The translations under genes were made by a program, and so were the position numbers. The notes below the pieces were generated by a model that searched no databases, was not told the origin of the DNA, and saw nothing but the letters and a program-made list of their open reading frames with translations. 64,000 bases of DNA, from positions 16,397,001 to 16,461,000 of the forward strand of contig NC_092198.1 of the NCBI RefSeq assembly GCF_043641665.1, in the 5' to 3' direction. Below, one piece after another: positions 29,801 to 42,491 of this stretch (the stretch's first letter is position 1; each line of letters begins with the position of its first letter). This DNA comes from Enoplosus armatus (Eukaryota; Chordata; Actinopteri; Centrarchiformes; Enoplosidae).

Positions 29801-32800
29801 GTGACTTTGATCTCACCTCTGGTCCCAGCACAGCGGTGCTGTCACTGGGTATGTCCTCCTCACAGCCTTTGTTGAGGTAGCTCTCAGTGTCCTGGTCCAC
29901 ACTGGCCTCACTGGAGCAGCGGGGGCTGTCGCAGTGCTGGGGGGACGACCCCCTCCGGACCCCTCGCTCCGAACGGGAACGAGAGGACACCCGCGCCGCC
30001 GAGCCGTCGTCCTGGTACGGAGGAGGCTGGGGCTCGTTGAGGGAGGAATCTTTCTTTATCCTCTGGATGCTGTTGGCTGCTTTCACGACACAGAAGGAGT
30101 AACGTGATATGAGAGGTGTGTTACTGGAGACTTACAGTGCTGTGCAGGGATACCCATTATGTATGCAACATACATTCTACCACAGAGTCAAGTTAACCTC
30201 TTAAACTGTGCCGGACCCGCGGCTGAGTGCGTCCTTATAAACTAAAACAGCCTGGAATTGTTCAAAAAAGCACATTCGCTGACTTAGATGAGAAGATCAT
30301 CACCACTCAAAATCGGCCTACCAGCACCTCCTGGCCAAGGAATGCAGAACATAACCCCCAGTAACACCACAAATTGTTGTTTTTTACACTTTGGTTTTGC
30401 ACAGATTAAACAAACAAGATTTAAATGTTTTAGTTAGTGAGCTTTAGAGCAGAGAGAGGCTGGCTGTTTCCTCCTGCTTCCACATCTTTATGCAAAGCCA
30501 AACTAACTGCTGGCTGTAGCTTCATATTTAATTCATATTTATTTGCAGACGTGTGTCAACCATCTCATCTAACTCCCTGCAATAAATCAAATTAGCCATA
30601 ATGTCCAACTATTGCTTTAAGATTAAATTTAGGGGGCAAATCCGTCATTTGAGAAGTGTTAACTTAACACCTGAAACTCCCCACGAGAAAAAAAGAATGA
30701 AGAAGTAATAATACATTTTATTCATAGAGCACTCTCAAAGACACTTGACACGACAATTTAAAAAAAGATCCTAAACATGTTTTGTAACCTTTCTGTTTTG
30801 TGTTCTACAGTGCATGTGTTGCTGCTCCTGAAATGATGCACAACACACGAGCGTCCTCTCACCCCGCTCACTGGAGGCCTCACTGCTGTAGCCTCCCTGC
30901 TCAGCGGACCGCTTGCATTTGTTGTCCCACGCAGACGTCGCGTTCTGCTGGGCCACAGCCTCGGGGCCTTTGTCCTCCTCGCTGTCTGATAAAACTCCCT
31001 CTGGACCGAACACACGGAGACTCTAGTTCAAACATTACATTTATCTCATGAAACACGACATTGTGCAGCGTTTAGAGAAAATGCAGAAAACAAGAGCAAA
31101 GATGCGGATGCTTGAAACCGGCACACATCACTCGGGGAGGGTGAATTTTAGGGGGAAGAACTTCAGGTTAAGAGTTTGAAAACAAGAGAAGAAGAAGAGA
31201 CGGTGAAACAGAAGCAGCACACCGTCTAACCTTGGTTGCCTTTCTTTTTTTTCTTCTTGCTCTTCTTCCCTTTCTCCTTCTTTTTCTCCACGTCGGAGGC
31301 CTCCTCCGATTTCTTCGAAGCCCCCTTTGCTCCTTTCCCCTTCTTCTTGTCTGACTTTTTCTTTTTTACTTTTGAGGAAGATCTGGAAAGCTCAGCCTCT
31401 TCCTCATCATCTCCCTCTCTCTCAAGACTGCCCTCCTTCGCCACTTCTTCTCCCGCCTCCTCGTTTTGCTTTTCCTGTTTTGATAACCTCCTTTCAGCCT
31501 CGGGACCAGGCGATTGAGGAGGTTCATCGCAGTCTTCAGCTCTTTGCTGAGCGGTGGATTTGTCTCCACTGTCACTCACCTGTCTGTCTTGTCCACTGTC
31601 TGTTTTCTCTGTGGCATCAGCGTCCTCCTCCTCTTGCTCCCTGTCTTGAGACTCCTCTTGGTTTTTCCGTGACTTGGATTCTTTCTCCAGCTGCTTCTCT
31701 CTCCTTTCTTTTCTCCTCTGCTCTCTCTTCTCCTGCAGCTCCTTCTCCTCTTTCTTCCTCTCCTCTTCCTCCGCTAACTCGGCTTCTGTCTTTTTCACTC
31801 GCCAGCATCCGTCCCTCCATTCCCACTCCAGCTGGTTCGGCGTGTGCTCTGCCTCTGTTGTATCACTGACCTGGTTGGTCTTTGAGGCCGTGTTGCCTGA
31901 TTCTGAGTCTCTATTCATTTGCCACATGCTTTTACCGCTGGCCTTGCCCTCCTGTGCTGTGGACGTCTGACCGGACTCCTGGCCACTGGTGTTTTCCCCA
32001 TCTTCCTCCTCTTGCACCTTGTTGATGATAGTGGTGACCTGCTCAGTCAGTTGGTCGCTGACAGCGTAAGTGACATCGCTGACGGCGTTGGCCAGGTCGT
32101 CCACGCGGCTGGTGACCGAGTCCAAGATGGAGGAAATGTTGACAGATGGCAGGTTCTGCTGGAAGCTCTTGAAGAAGGCCATCTCTCAGCCGGGGATCCC
32201 GTCACCACGCTGACCAGTAGATTAGCTCATCAGAGGCTCTGACACGGACATGTGGTTGTTAGCAGGGTGCGGTGCCAGCATCACAGTGTGTGCTGAGACC
32301 AACACGAGCTTACACTCCAGTACGGTGATTGTAAAGATTATAATCAATGTTCTGCAACAAGAGCTTTCTCACAGTGTTTACAGTTATTCATCTATTTGTA
32401 TTATACCACAATAAAATGTACATTCATTTGGCAGCACTCCAAAAACACAAGAAAATTTCAAAAGCATGGCCTCAGTTTTGTCCACTTAACTTTGTTTTTG
32501 CACATTTCACCCTCCATGTGTTTGAGGGGATGGCCTGTTGTGGAAACAGCTTATAATATTAATACTATTACATGATTTGTTTATTCATGTAATAAAACTA
32601 CACGTGTAGTGTCAAACAAAACATGATCACGCGCCTTGGCTTATTCAGGATAAGAAATAAAATGGTGACTTGAGGCCATATTATGAGATATTTGTTTTGT
32701 TTTTGAAGCACTGCTATCCCAGTCCATTAGCTGTTGTCATTTTAGCAGAGCGCCCATTTCACTCAGAGGAAGTGCACATTAATATCAGTCTCAACAACAC

Positions 32801-33071
32801 TGAAGATGTCAAATCAAAACATGGATCATAAAGATTCATTTTGTCACTAGATGTGGATTGTTACTTTGTAAAGGTGTGCTTTACAGTAATGCAGCGGGCT
32901 ACTATCAAAGGTTTGTTTGGATATATCCTGTAATAAATCTCTTTAAGCCTGCAAGCTGTCTTTTTCTTGGATTTGATTTGGTTTCATATGGGACAGGTGT
33001 CTGAGGATGAAAAACAACAGGATGAGCTTCAAGATCTTAAAACATAAAACCAGAACAAAGCCAATAATCAT

Positions 33072-33107
<36 letters not shown>

Positions 33108-36100
33108 GCAGCCACTGCGATGAATCTATGAGTGTGTTGAGTACCTGGCTGGTTGTTTTTATAGCCACTGAGATGTGACAGGTCGTCAGGACTCTCCACT
33201 GACAGCTTGTTGCTGAGGTAAAGAAAAAACAGAGCCATCAACGCCATGAAGGCTGCAATGGAAGACAGGACACCCAGAAGCTCAGGAGAGACTGAGGAGG
33301 AGAAGAAGAAGAGACATACAGAGGGAGGGAAGAGGGGAGACGGGGGAGGAAAAGGAAAGACAGAAAAAGAGAAAACCAAAGATTAGACATAGACAAACAT
33401 AGGTAATACTGATTATGGAGGTATGTAACAGTTACATTTCCAAACCAAAGTCTTTTATTTTTCATAAATATGGCTATAAATACAAACAAACACAGATGGC
33501 TGCAAGCTAAAAAGAATGCTTTTTTGAACAAAATACTTTTAAGGCTGTAAACAACCCCACTTTGATACCACAAATAATTCTATTTGATGATAGGCATCTT
33601 ATTTTGGAATCAAACTCCTCCAACGTTGCCTTGTCTGGGGAGCATTAGCTATTGTACTCTTAAACAGTCAGTGGTTTTTCCCACTTCAAAGGCATACCAG
33701 ATACAATCTACAGCAGTGTATGTAGGCCAACCATACTTCATGTAACCATGCAGCCCCGTGCAGCTGATGTGCTATTTTTATGAGAGCCTCAAAGGGGCTG
33801 TATCTAACTGAAACGTAGACTCAGACTCGCACTGGTTTACACTTAATAGGCTACGACGCAGACGCACCGCAGTGTAATATCTGAAGAAAAGGGGAAGCCG
33901 GCAGACAATGAAGCATGAACGATATTTCTAAAGACCAAATGCCTCAGTGGAAAGGGCAGCTTGTAAAATGAAGCTCACTGCAAGTGAGGCTCGGCGATAT
34001 GCGCTGTCTGAATTTAAAGTTTAAGTACTTGAGGCACATAATACACTTTTTTGATCCCACAATTATATGGACATATTCAGCAGTGAAGCCCTTAGTATTT
34101 TATTAGAGATACCGATCTAAAAGGCTTTGCACACCCACACGGGTGTTTTCAAATGACAGTTCACCAAAGCCCTCCCCTGAACAGCAATAACCCAATCGTA
34201 GCTTAGCAACTGTCGGCAGGCCTGTTAAGCTTTGGAGCCCTCCACATGCTGAGGCGGTGAAGATGGGGCTGTAGAGCAGTACTCTGCATTTAAAGAGTTT
34301 GGAGGGTGGTGTCTCTTTTTTTAGCCTTTCCAAAACCAAAAACACAAGAACAACTGTAAGGAATGGATTAAACTGTGTTTGTTTGCTACATAAGCTGCAA
34401 AGGTTAGCACGTCTGGCTAAAAAGCCCCGTTCACGACTGGCACATCCATGGAAACCGGTCCTGGATGCTATCAGAGTTTAGACTTGCTCTAGTTCTTGGA
34501 TTTAGGAAAGTTTACACTAGAGCAAACATTAGTCCTAAAAGTCTGTTCTCATTAAAAGTGAAACGTACTGTTTGAATATACAAACAATAAAGCAAAAATA
34601 TGTTAGTCCAATATTCATTCTCCTTTAAGGTCTTTGTTGTGATTTATAATTACATTTTTGTTTGTGTCTTATTTTGTTACATATTTGTGTTATCTGTTTC
34701 CTGTCTGTGATTTTTAATCTCAATGTGGCGTTCCTGGTTAAATATAGGTCAAATAAATAAACATCCAGAGCTGATTCGATAAGTCATTGATCGGTCGAAC
34801 TATTTTGATAATCAATTAATTGTTTTAGCCATCCCCAAGTCCCAGCTTCTCAGTTGTGAGGATTTGCTGTTTTTTTCTTTGTCTTATGTGACAGTAAATT
34901 TATAATTATGGGTTTTAGACTGTTAATCAGTCTTAACAAGCTATCTGAAAACATCAACTTGGGTTTAGAAAATGGTCAGGAGATCGTATTTTTGACATTT
35001 TATAGACCAAACAGTTAATCAATCAATTGAATTGGGAAAATATTCAGCAGACTAATTGATAATCAAAATATTAGTTGTTAGTTACAAAGAAATAAAATGG
35101 TGGTGTATTTCGGGTGTCTGGTGAAGCAGACACAGCCCAAATGTTGTAGCATGTGGTTTGTAGCATCACCGGTCACTGATTAAATCGGTCAACAGTGTGA
35201 AAACAGGTATCTCCCTGAGAGCACAAATGAGAGAGGAAGCCAGAAAAACAGAGGCATAGTTTCTCAAACCTCCTGACTACAGACTGAACTTGCGGACGGA
35301 CTTGTTTCACCATGGCAACAGGCAGAGACCACTGCAGCCTGACAACTAGTGTTGCTGCCTGCTGCAGACTGCCAGAATGATGAATGCTAAATTCCCCAAG
35401 AATGGCAAGAGAAGTAGGAGAGAGATAAGAGAGCGACGTGGCAGCAGAGGCTTACCTTCTCTAAATGAATATCCTCTTTAAAGCCAGCTGTTCCCAAAAA
35501 GCACTATCAGTGCTGCGGCTGCTATACATAGTAAATGACCTAAGAAGAGGGGAAAAACAAAGTTGTCCTGCTCTGAAGTAATCCGACATGTAATAAATCC
35601 CTTACACTTAGTCCGGTCCAGCACTTGCCAGGCTTACGTATCAACTCTCACTGCCGACAGTTGCGTTGATTGAGCCAGAATGACCTCTGCAGTCACGGCA
35701 GCCGCCCGTCGAAATGGACAGCTTATGGCCCTGTGCCCCGGGGTGTGATGACACTTCATACATGGCCCTGCTCTGTAAATGTCAACGACAGCTGAATAAT
35801 TTAGACACCTGAGGTAACCTGAGCCCTCCGTCAATGTACACTGGAAAGTGGGGCAGTAGCAAGCCGGCCTTTGAAATGGCTCATTCTTGCTATTGGTTAT
35901 TTTTTATATAATACCCACCATTCTCAGGAAAGTCTGATATTTCTCTTAACAGCAGAGCAGATTAAAGTTTACTTCTCTTTCTCTTCCTCTGCCCATTTTA
36001 ACTCCCCTCTTTCACCCTGTCCCGTCCTCTCTGAGCGTGTGCATGTACAATTTGTGTGTCTGAGCAGAATAAACAAGAATAAATATAACCGAATAAATCT

Positions 36101-37872
36101 GTTTTTTCGCAGCGTGTGAACTGAGGCTGAACTCCTAACTGAGCGTCAGGATTCAATCTGCTTTTCTTTTCAGGTAATGACTCCAGCAAGCTGACTAACA
36201 AACATGAAAACACAGCCACTGAAGCATTCAATGTGAAAACAACAAGCAAATGAATAATAACCTCAGAGAAACGTGAGCTCATTTAGACACAAGGGAAACA
36301 AATGACTCTTGTGTTTTTACATCTTTGGGACACAGACAGAGACAAATTACGTCAAATATCCTCATTGTGAACGTTAGCCTTCACTCATTTATTCATGTGA
36401 GAACTTTTGAAGCTTTTAGACCAGCATGTACTGAACTTGGCTGTAGTTTATAGGGCATGCTTGTTTAAAAAGTAGGTAGGCAATCTGGAAATGTTGCTTA
36501 CACATGGACCTCTAATACGAAACAAAACCTCTGCGCTGAATAAATCATGAACACACAGCTGCCTTCTTTTGCTGAAGTGAGCCAAAACTCGATATGCCAT
36601 GCATAATTCACACACAGACATTATGCTATCTCAAGTCTATATAGAGACACTTTCTATGCACCAAACGTCAGTGAAAATTCACAGGAATAAGGGAGGTTGA
36701 GCACTTAGGCGTAATATTTGGATGTAGCAATCTTTGAGCTTTTAAAGTGGTGTCGTGGAGTACAGCCAAGCATGTACGTCATTATGCTCAGGCTGAAAAC
36801 AAACAAACACACACACACACACACAAAAATGTACTCTTATGCTAATGCAAGGACATGCTCTGTGGTAACATGGCCTTACCTCGTCTGGCACAGATGAGCT
36901 CATGAACACCACAGTTCCTCCCCCCTCCTGGGTGAGAAAGAGATGAAAAGTTGAGGGTCAGAGGTTAAAATGTGATTCCATGTACTGTAGAAACATATGT
37001 TCAGCCCTCAGGCTAGGAAGGCTGGCAGATGGTAATGCCAACAAATATAAAACTGATTAACTGGAACCAACTGAGAAAGTTCACAATGAAATTCTGAACA
37101 TCCAGTTTACATAAATGTGCTATACGAGGGAGGTATTTGGGAAAAATAGTCAGCATTATGTGCGGGACTATTTCTTTACCTTTGGACAGAGCCAGGCTAG
37201 CTGTACTACTTCCAGTCTTTATGCTAAGCAAAGCTAACCGTCTCCTGGTTACAGCTTCATATGGTATTTAACGGACAGATATGAGTTTGGTATCAATCTT
37301 CACATTCAACTTCTCAGCAACAAAGTGAACAAACGTATTTCCCAAAATGTTGAGCTACTCCTTTAAAATATTGCGTACATTCAGGGGTAAAGTACTAAAA
37401 ATAACTAACTATAATAAAAAGTACACTGGAACCATCTATAAAGCAGCAATAACTCCCATTACAAAGGAATACATTTAAATATCTCTCTCTAAATGGGTCA
37501 AAACTGTCCTAAAGCCCATTAATGTAATAAATTATTCATATTAAAAGCAAAGATTACTGCAATGCATCCCAGATTTAAAGTAATAATTAAATTTGTTAGT
37601 CAGGGCCGCAGCCAGGATTTGTTAAAACACTTAAGCGTTGAGTCTAAGACCTAAACAGTAACAGTACATTTTGACCAGACACCAAAAGTCAAGTCTCAAA
37701 AGTTTTAATTCTTTGGATTTTATTTATTAAGTGTTCAAAGTTTCTTAAAACTGTATGTCCTAATATGAAGGTCTAAATGCTAACTAAAAGTAAAAATCTG
37801 ATGAGGAAATACTGAGTCCTTTATGTATTTATTGCTCTAAAATTAAAAAAAATATATATATATATGTGTATA

Positions 37873-37922
<50 letters not shown>

Positions 37923-40797
37923 AAGATAAAGATTGTGAGATGTGTCCATGTGTCTGTTTTTAAATGCTAAAAAACCATTAAATTCCCAGATTCAAATAAC
38001 TGAGGTCATGACCTCTGTGTCCTCAATGCTGAAGCCTGGGTGTCAGTCTTATTTGTTATTATCAGCCAGTGGGACATTTTTACTTCAGGTCGTTGTTACA
38101 TTACCTGGTTGTTAGTACATATCAGTTACTTTAATCCTCCTGAGGCTTAATTTAATGAAGGATACCGACACTCCAATCTCCCTCACACACATTCACACAC
38201 CCACAGGTTTACACATTATCTCTCTTGGCTCAACACCTCAGTATTTAATGATTCAGGTATCTGCAGAGCGGCAGAAGCAGATCATGGCTCTGTAACTTTG
38301 GGGAGGAATTACAAATATTGTGTCAGTGTCTTTGTTATTTTTACCTGCCTTGGTCTTGAGAAACAACATTTGACTCCCCTAGACTCAACAAATAATACTT
38401 GGACTTATTGTATCACATCCCTGAAATAAATGATTGGACGCTGGAAATGGTCTGAGGTGACGGCTCGATGCCAGTGCGAAGAGAAAAAAAAAGCTCTGAG
38501 GCCCACTTGTCTTCTGTCACACTGCAGACAGACTCTCCGGATCAATTCACTTAATGGTAGAGAAACACTCTGTTTGCTATTCTTGCAGAGACAAAAAGCT
38601 TTCCAAAATATAACAATCAGTAATACACTGGTCACTACTACTACACCCTTAAAATCATGGGTAGCCTTACAAGAGAGCTTTTTACAGTAATAGGAGAAGA
38701 AGATATTTTGAGTGTCATACAAAGGAAGCTGGGGAAAAAACGTGTTCCAAAAATAATTCATGCTGCTTACGGCTGTGGGTTACCCCAAATGGCAAACCTT
38801 CCGAAGGCATATTCACCAATGAGGGAAAAGATATAAATTTTGTAAATTATTTAAAACCTATGAGAGTAGAAGACCAAAAAAGGTATTGTTGCAGTTTCAA
38901 GTTTCCTGTTTTACTTTGAAACCAGCCTCTAATCTAATGACAGTTTTAAAGCAAAACAGTAGCTGCAGATTAAAGTGGTTTTGGAGTAACTCTGTTCTTA
39001 TATGTTTAAATATCCTCTGGTTTCTAAAGCAAGCTGTGTGTCACTGAACCACTTATTTGTGTTGATGGTTTTGAAGTAAAACTGAAAGCTTGAAACTGGA
39101 GTGACTCTGATCTTATAAGAAGCCATCAGACAAATCAAATCGTACTCATACTTACTTAATGATCGTCTTAAAAATATTCAAATCTAGTTTAGCCCAAATA
39201 TGAAGTGCAACATCATTATGGCAGGCCCTTCTGACATCTAATACATCGACGGGATTCACATTTGAAGGCATGTTTTAAGACAGATGATACTCTGATTTGA
39301 ATATTCTAAATAATCATTTGTGTCAGAGCTTTCACCAAAAACTTTGAATACAAAAATTCTTATAATTAGGCTACATGTACTCCTTCTCCACCATTGAAAG
39401 ATCCATAATATTTGAATACTTTTCATTTTAACTACTGGACACATGTCTCCAACTTCACTGTAAGGTCTATTCTCCAATGTGCACAGGGGGTAAGTTGCAT
39501 ATTGGATCATGATTGGCTTCCAAAGTAGCTGTGATGGCACAAACTCATGCTTGTTAAACTACATGTTAAACTCCGATTTAAGGTGAGCACAGAGAAACTT
39601 TCCCCCTCCAGTAAATGAATGTGAAAACAGCCTTCTGGTGTCAACCTCTGTGCACACACCATCCAGCACAGTGAAGGTCAAACATCCGACAATAAGAAAA
39701 ACACATCTTTGACTTCTACAAAGCACTTACATCTGGACAATTTGAATTCAAGGCGTCCCTAATTAGACATTTTAATTGGTCAAAGTTCAAATTCAAGATA
39801 TATATTCTGACTGGTAAGAATTAACCATTTAATCTAATTTAAAATATAGCTACAATTCAGTTGTGAGTATATGAAATGTTCATTTCCAGATATATCCATG
39901 TCCTGTATGGTGATTCACTGCTGATATGTCTGTATGAAACCGACCCCCCCTCTCTCTCAGGTGTCACGGTGTATCAACAAACATCTCTGCACGCTTCGCT
40001 GCACGTGACACAATAAGAACTGTGCCTGTAACGGGACAACAGGCAAAGCCCGCGCCTCCTCTTTGTCACTGCTCGGCGATGTGTTCCGGTCACTTTCACT
40101 AGCACCTTGACGAGACACTTGTCCATCGTCGTGTGGGCGTTTACACTGATTGTACACATTACCCGAGGAGATTAGAGGCAGTGTCAACAGCACGTGCTCC
40201 CACAAACATAACGGATTGACCAGACGAGTCGTTTTTGAACTCAAATCGTTCTTTTTTGATCGATAATATTACACCATATACATCCGCCAAGTTATGTAGT
40301 TCTTTAATAATAGCAAAACAAAGTAGTTGTCATGTGATGCTAAGTAGCAGCTGCTGTGATTTTCGGTTAAAGCCCCAAAATATATATTTAAATGAATCGC
40401 TACACTGTCACAAGCGTGTGTTAATCAAATATCTCACAAGCGTCTACAAACGGTCAATCAAAGTACCCGGATTATCAGTGTCTCTGTCCACTTTTAGCAT
40501 CACTTCACGCGGCTGAGAGAGCACGCGCGCATCCCGTGAAGGGACCACAACATTCCTGCATCACTTCTTCAGCATCAGCCCCGCCGTGCTGCTAGCTGTC
40601 CCAGCTCCGAGCACTGCGGTACTCACGGCGTGATTTAAAAAAAATATAAATACAAAGAAACTAGGGGATACAAAAAAAATTACAGACGCGGTGAATATAA
40701 AATGTGTTTTTAAACAGCGTCCTCATTCTGTCCCGAGCAAAGTTTCACACGAGTCCCGCAGTACACCTGAGACCGAGTACTTACCGTCAATCGCCAT
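26808..40797 (-). CDS. syt14: Synaptotagmin-14/16 family protein, membrane-anchored form
   Basis: Coding exons in transcript order are 40797-40785, 36927-36880, 33291-33145, 31000-30863, 30076-29817, 29142-28705, 28106-27926 and 27124-26808. All are GT-AG with matching phase, totalling 513 residues (human SYT14 555). The N-terminus reads [17 protein letters not shown], close to human SYT14. Next come a membrane segment (about 25-47), an acidic serine-rich linker with a PPPY motif, and the C2A and C2B domains. Both C2 domains lack the usual calcium-binding aspartates, as known for Syt14/16, so phospholipid binding should be calcium-independent. The role is presumed vesicle trafficking in neurons (family knowledge). 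The paralogue is unsettled: the anchor exons favour syt14, but the C2 domains differ from remembered human SYT14 at about a quarter of positions, so a duplicate (syt14a/b) or syt16 is possible. The family call is firm and the symbol tentative. Confidence 0.88.
27125..27925 (-). other. Synaptotagmin gene intron between the two C2B exons
   Basis: It splits the C2B domain within an Asn codon (A|AC), with a GTACGT donor and a 'cttccag' acceptor on the - strand. No repeat or gene was recognised. Confidence 0.85.
28107..28704 (-). other. Synaptotagmin gene intron between C2A and C2B
   Basis: It is a phase 0 intron. It contains a partial family B repeat at about 28480-28650. Confidence 0.85.
29143..29816 (-). 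other. Synaptotagmin gene intron, linker to C2A
   Basis: It is a phase 0 intron with a GTGAGA donor and a 'ttccattcag' acceptor. It is AT-rich and nothing else was recognised. Confidence 0.85.
30077..30862 (-). other. Synaptotagmin gene intron holding a foldback element
   Basis: It is a phase 1 intron. A partial family A copy lies at about 30270-30620. Next to it, 30706-30775 resembles another common fish repeat ('cattttattcatagagcact'). Confidence 0.8.
30270..30620. mobile_element. Foldback non-autonomous element, family A (partial)
   Basis: 'cagcacctcctggcc', 'tagttagtgagctttagag', 'ctggctgtagcttcatattt' and a 'atgtccaactattgctttaa' end identify it. The left terminus is missing. Confidence 0.6.
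31231..32182 (-). CDS. syt14: Alternative first coding exon of the synaptotagmin gene (charged, no membrane segment)
   Basis: An ATG at 32182-32180 (G at -3 and +4) opens a 317-codon frame ending CAA G at a GTTAGA donor (31230). The final G is in phase 1, the same phase as the membrane exon at 33145, so either can join the exon ending at 31000 and complete a Glu codon. The predicted product is 761 residues. Residues 1-60 begin [14 protein letters not shown] and look like an ordered amphipathic region. From about 130 the protein is strongly Glu/Lys rich, ending in a lysine cluster ([12 protein letters not shown]). It has no membrane segment or signal peptide. If unspliced, a stop follows immediately (31228-31226), giving a 318-residue protein. 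Alternatives are a separate small gene inside the synaptotagmin gene, or an upstream promoter exon of a cytosolic isoform. The matching phase and donor favour the isoform. Confidence 0.75.
32183..33144 (-). promoter_or_regulatory. Candidate internal promoter region for the alternative exon; also intron
   Basis: It lies directly 5' (on the - strand) of the alternative ATG and 3' of the membrane exon. If the charged exon is a true first exon, its promoter must be here. I see no TATA box or strong CpG island. A (TG)n run lies at 33074-33102. Confidence 0.35.
33292..36879 (-). other. Synaptotagmin gene intron 2
   Basis: Between the 48-base exon and the membrane exon. It contains a family B repeat at about 34768-35090 and, near 35310, a 'ccatggcaac' RFX-like half site. 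No other coding signal was found. Confidence 0.85.
34768..35090 (-). repeat. Dispersed AT-rich teleost repeat, family B
   Basis: 'gttgtgaggatttgctg', 'cttatgtgacagtaaatt', 'tgacattttatagacc' and terminal blocks of ATTAAT/ATTGAT identify a near full-length reverse copy. Confidence 0.65.
37165..37367. mobile_element. Foldback non-autonomous element, family A (partial)
   Basis: 'ggacagagccaggctagctg', 'tatgctaagcaaagctaac', 'cgtatttcccaaaatgttga' and 'gctactcctttaaaa' mark the right half of the element. Confidence 0.6.
37850..37925. repeat. (TA)n microsatellite with TATATG interruptions
   Basis: About 75 bases of alternating T/A with three short GT interruptions. It could form a hairpin or cruciform. 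Confidence 0.85.
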
Positions 40798-41321
40798 GAT
40801 GCTCCGTCCCGGACTCTACCAACTGTGGGGGGGTGTGATGGAGGAGGGAGGTCATTCACGTGCCAGTGGACGGTGTGAGTGTGTGCGTGTGTGTGTGTGT
40901 GTGTGAGTGTGCGTGTGTGTGTGAGAGAGAGAGAGATTGTGTAAGCGTTTGCTATTTCAATAACAGGGGAACTATGGAAGATGTTAATGTTAAACACGAT
41001 GTTTAAAAATGTAAACATAAGAAAGGTAAGATAAACCTTTATTGATTCTCAGAGAGGAAATTGTTGTTCCAGCACAAGGACAGAAGTACAGATAAATAGA
41101 GAAAGTAAAACATAAATACTAAGAGGTATATAAAACTAAAATAACAATAGAAATAAAATACAGAAACTATTTAAGAGCAATTAAAGACAAAACGAGCATC
41201 TAATAAATAATAATAATTAATAATCTACACCAATGAGTATCCATATTTATAAATGACTGATAAGTGCTTTTCTTATTTGATGAGAAAGAAGTATAGACAA
41301 ATAATTGAACAACAACAGAAT

Positions 41322-41367
<46 letters not shown>

Positions 41368-42491
41368 TATACCATAGAAGAACAGCCACAGTGCAGGTCT
41401 GTAATTGCTGTGTAATTTTTCAAAAATACTTCAAATACTATTCATTTGAAATGAAGATTTTCAGGTATATATATGCCTTTCTTGAAGTTTCTTGAAGGTT
41501 GTGGGAGCACTCCCAGAATAAAAAGTTTTGGTTTTACAGACCGACTGAGACCACAGTATCAAGATTTAAGGTGGTATCACCTCTGTATAAACTATATGTG
41601 ACCTCTCTGACTTTATGTTCAGAGTATTTATTCCTACATGTTTTGTTTTCCTACAGTGGTGGAATAATTATTTTTTGATCTGGGAATAACAAAGTTGAGT
41701 TTACCACATAATGAGTATTGTTTTCATGTGATCACAAGACATGAGTTTCTATCATCTATAATCAGCACACAGAGCCATTGTTATTATATTATAGTAAATT
41801 GTTCCTTTCCTTTATATTGACATTTTAAATGTTCTATTGCATTTCTTTACTTTTTGTAAAGCACTTTGAATTCCCTGTGTTTGAATGAACTTATCTTGCC
41901 TTAACTTATACATTACTGACTCAAAGCTTTGATACATGTAGTGTATCAGAGCTGTATGTGGGCACCAGGACATTACATGCATATATGACTCTTTAACATC
42001 TTATTCCAAACCCATTGGCATTAATATGCAGCTATAACAGCTCCCACTCTTCCATGAAGGCTTTAAACGAGGTTTTGGAACCTGGTTGCAGGGATTTGCC
42101 CTCATTTTGCCAGAGGAGCATCAGTAAAGTAAAGGTGTTGGATGAGGTTAAGGTCAGGGCTCCGTGCATGATAGTCAGGATTTGCACACCAAACCGGCAG
42201 AACCGGTTTTTATGCACCTGGCATAAAAACAGTGAAGGACGGCCCCCAACACGGTTGCCACCAAGTTGGAAGGACCCTATTGACTAAAGTATGACTGTAT
42301 GTCAGGGGTGTCCCGTCTCTCTTTCACCCAACCAACCAAGTGCAAGTGATGCCCAGACCTGCCTGCGTCACCGCTGGAGGACACGCCCACCAGGCTTTCT
42401 TTGAGTACATTTCCGGAAAGTTTACTAGCTACTGCTGCCTCACTTTTACTCTGGGTTGTGAAAGTCTTAGGACGTCTAAAAGTTAATAAAA
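40798..42491. promoter_or_regulatory. Divergent intergenic region between the synaptotagmin and 5'-nucleotidase genes
   Basis: It separates the two start codons, read outward in opposite directions. It carries TG (about 40880-40922) and CA (about 41325-41366) microsatellites, a tail-like repeat 'ctttattgattctcagagag' near 41035 and a transposon-derived stretch at about 42010-42300. 'cacgcccacc', a GC-box-like site, lies about 100 bases before the nucleotidase ATG. No shared core promoter can be proven. Confidence 0.5.
42010..42300. repeat. Degenerate DNA-transposon-derived repeat
   Basis: 'gttggatgaggttaaggtca', 'gctccgtgcatgatagtca', 'cacaccaaaccg' and 'gaaggacggcccccaacac' follow, in order, a common fish repeat I remember. 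No intact frame remains. Confidence 0.4.

Larger units (their letters stand above)
36928..40784 (-). other. Synaptotagmin gene intron 1
   Basis: It contains a family A element (37165-37367), a long (TA)n tract (about 37850-37925) and a relatively CpG-rich 39.95-40.65 kb section next to the first exon that may be promoter-proximal. No other exon was recognised. Confidence 0.8.

Noticed and set aside
31327..31869. Long + strand ORF opposite the charged synaptotagmin exon
   Set aside because: It is the antisense shadow of a Glu/Lys-rich coding sequence (Ser/Leu/Pro-rich on the other strand), with no homology or splice logic of its own.
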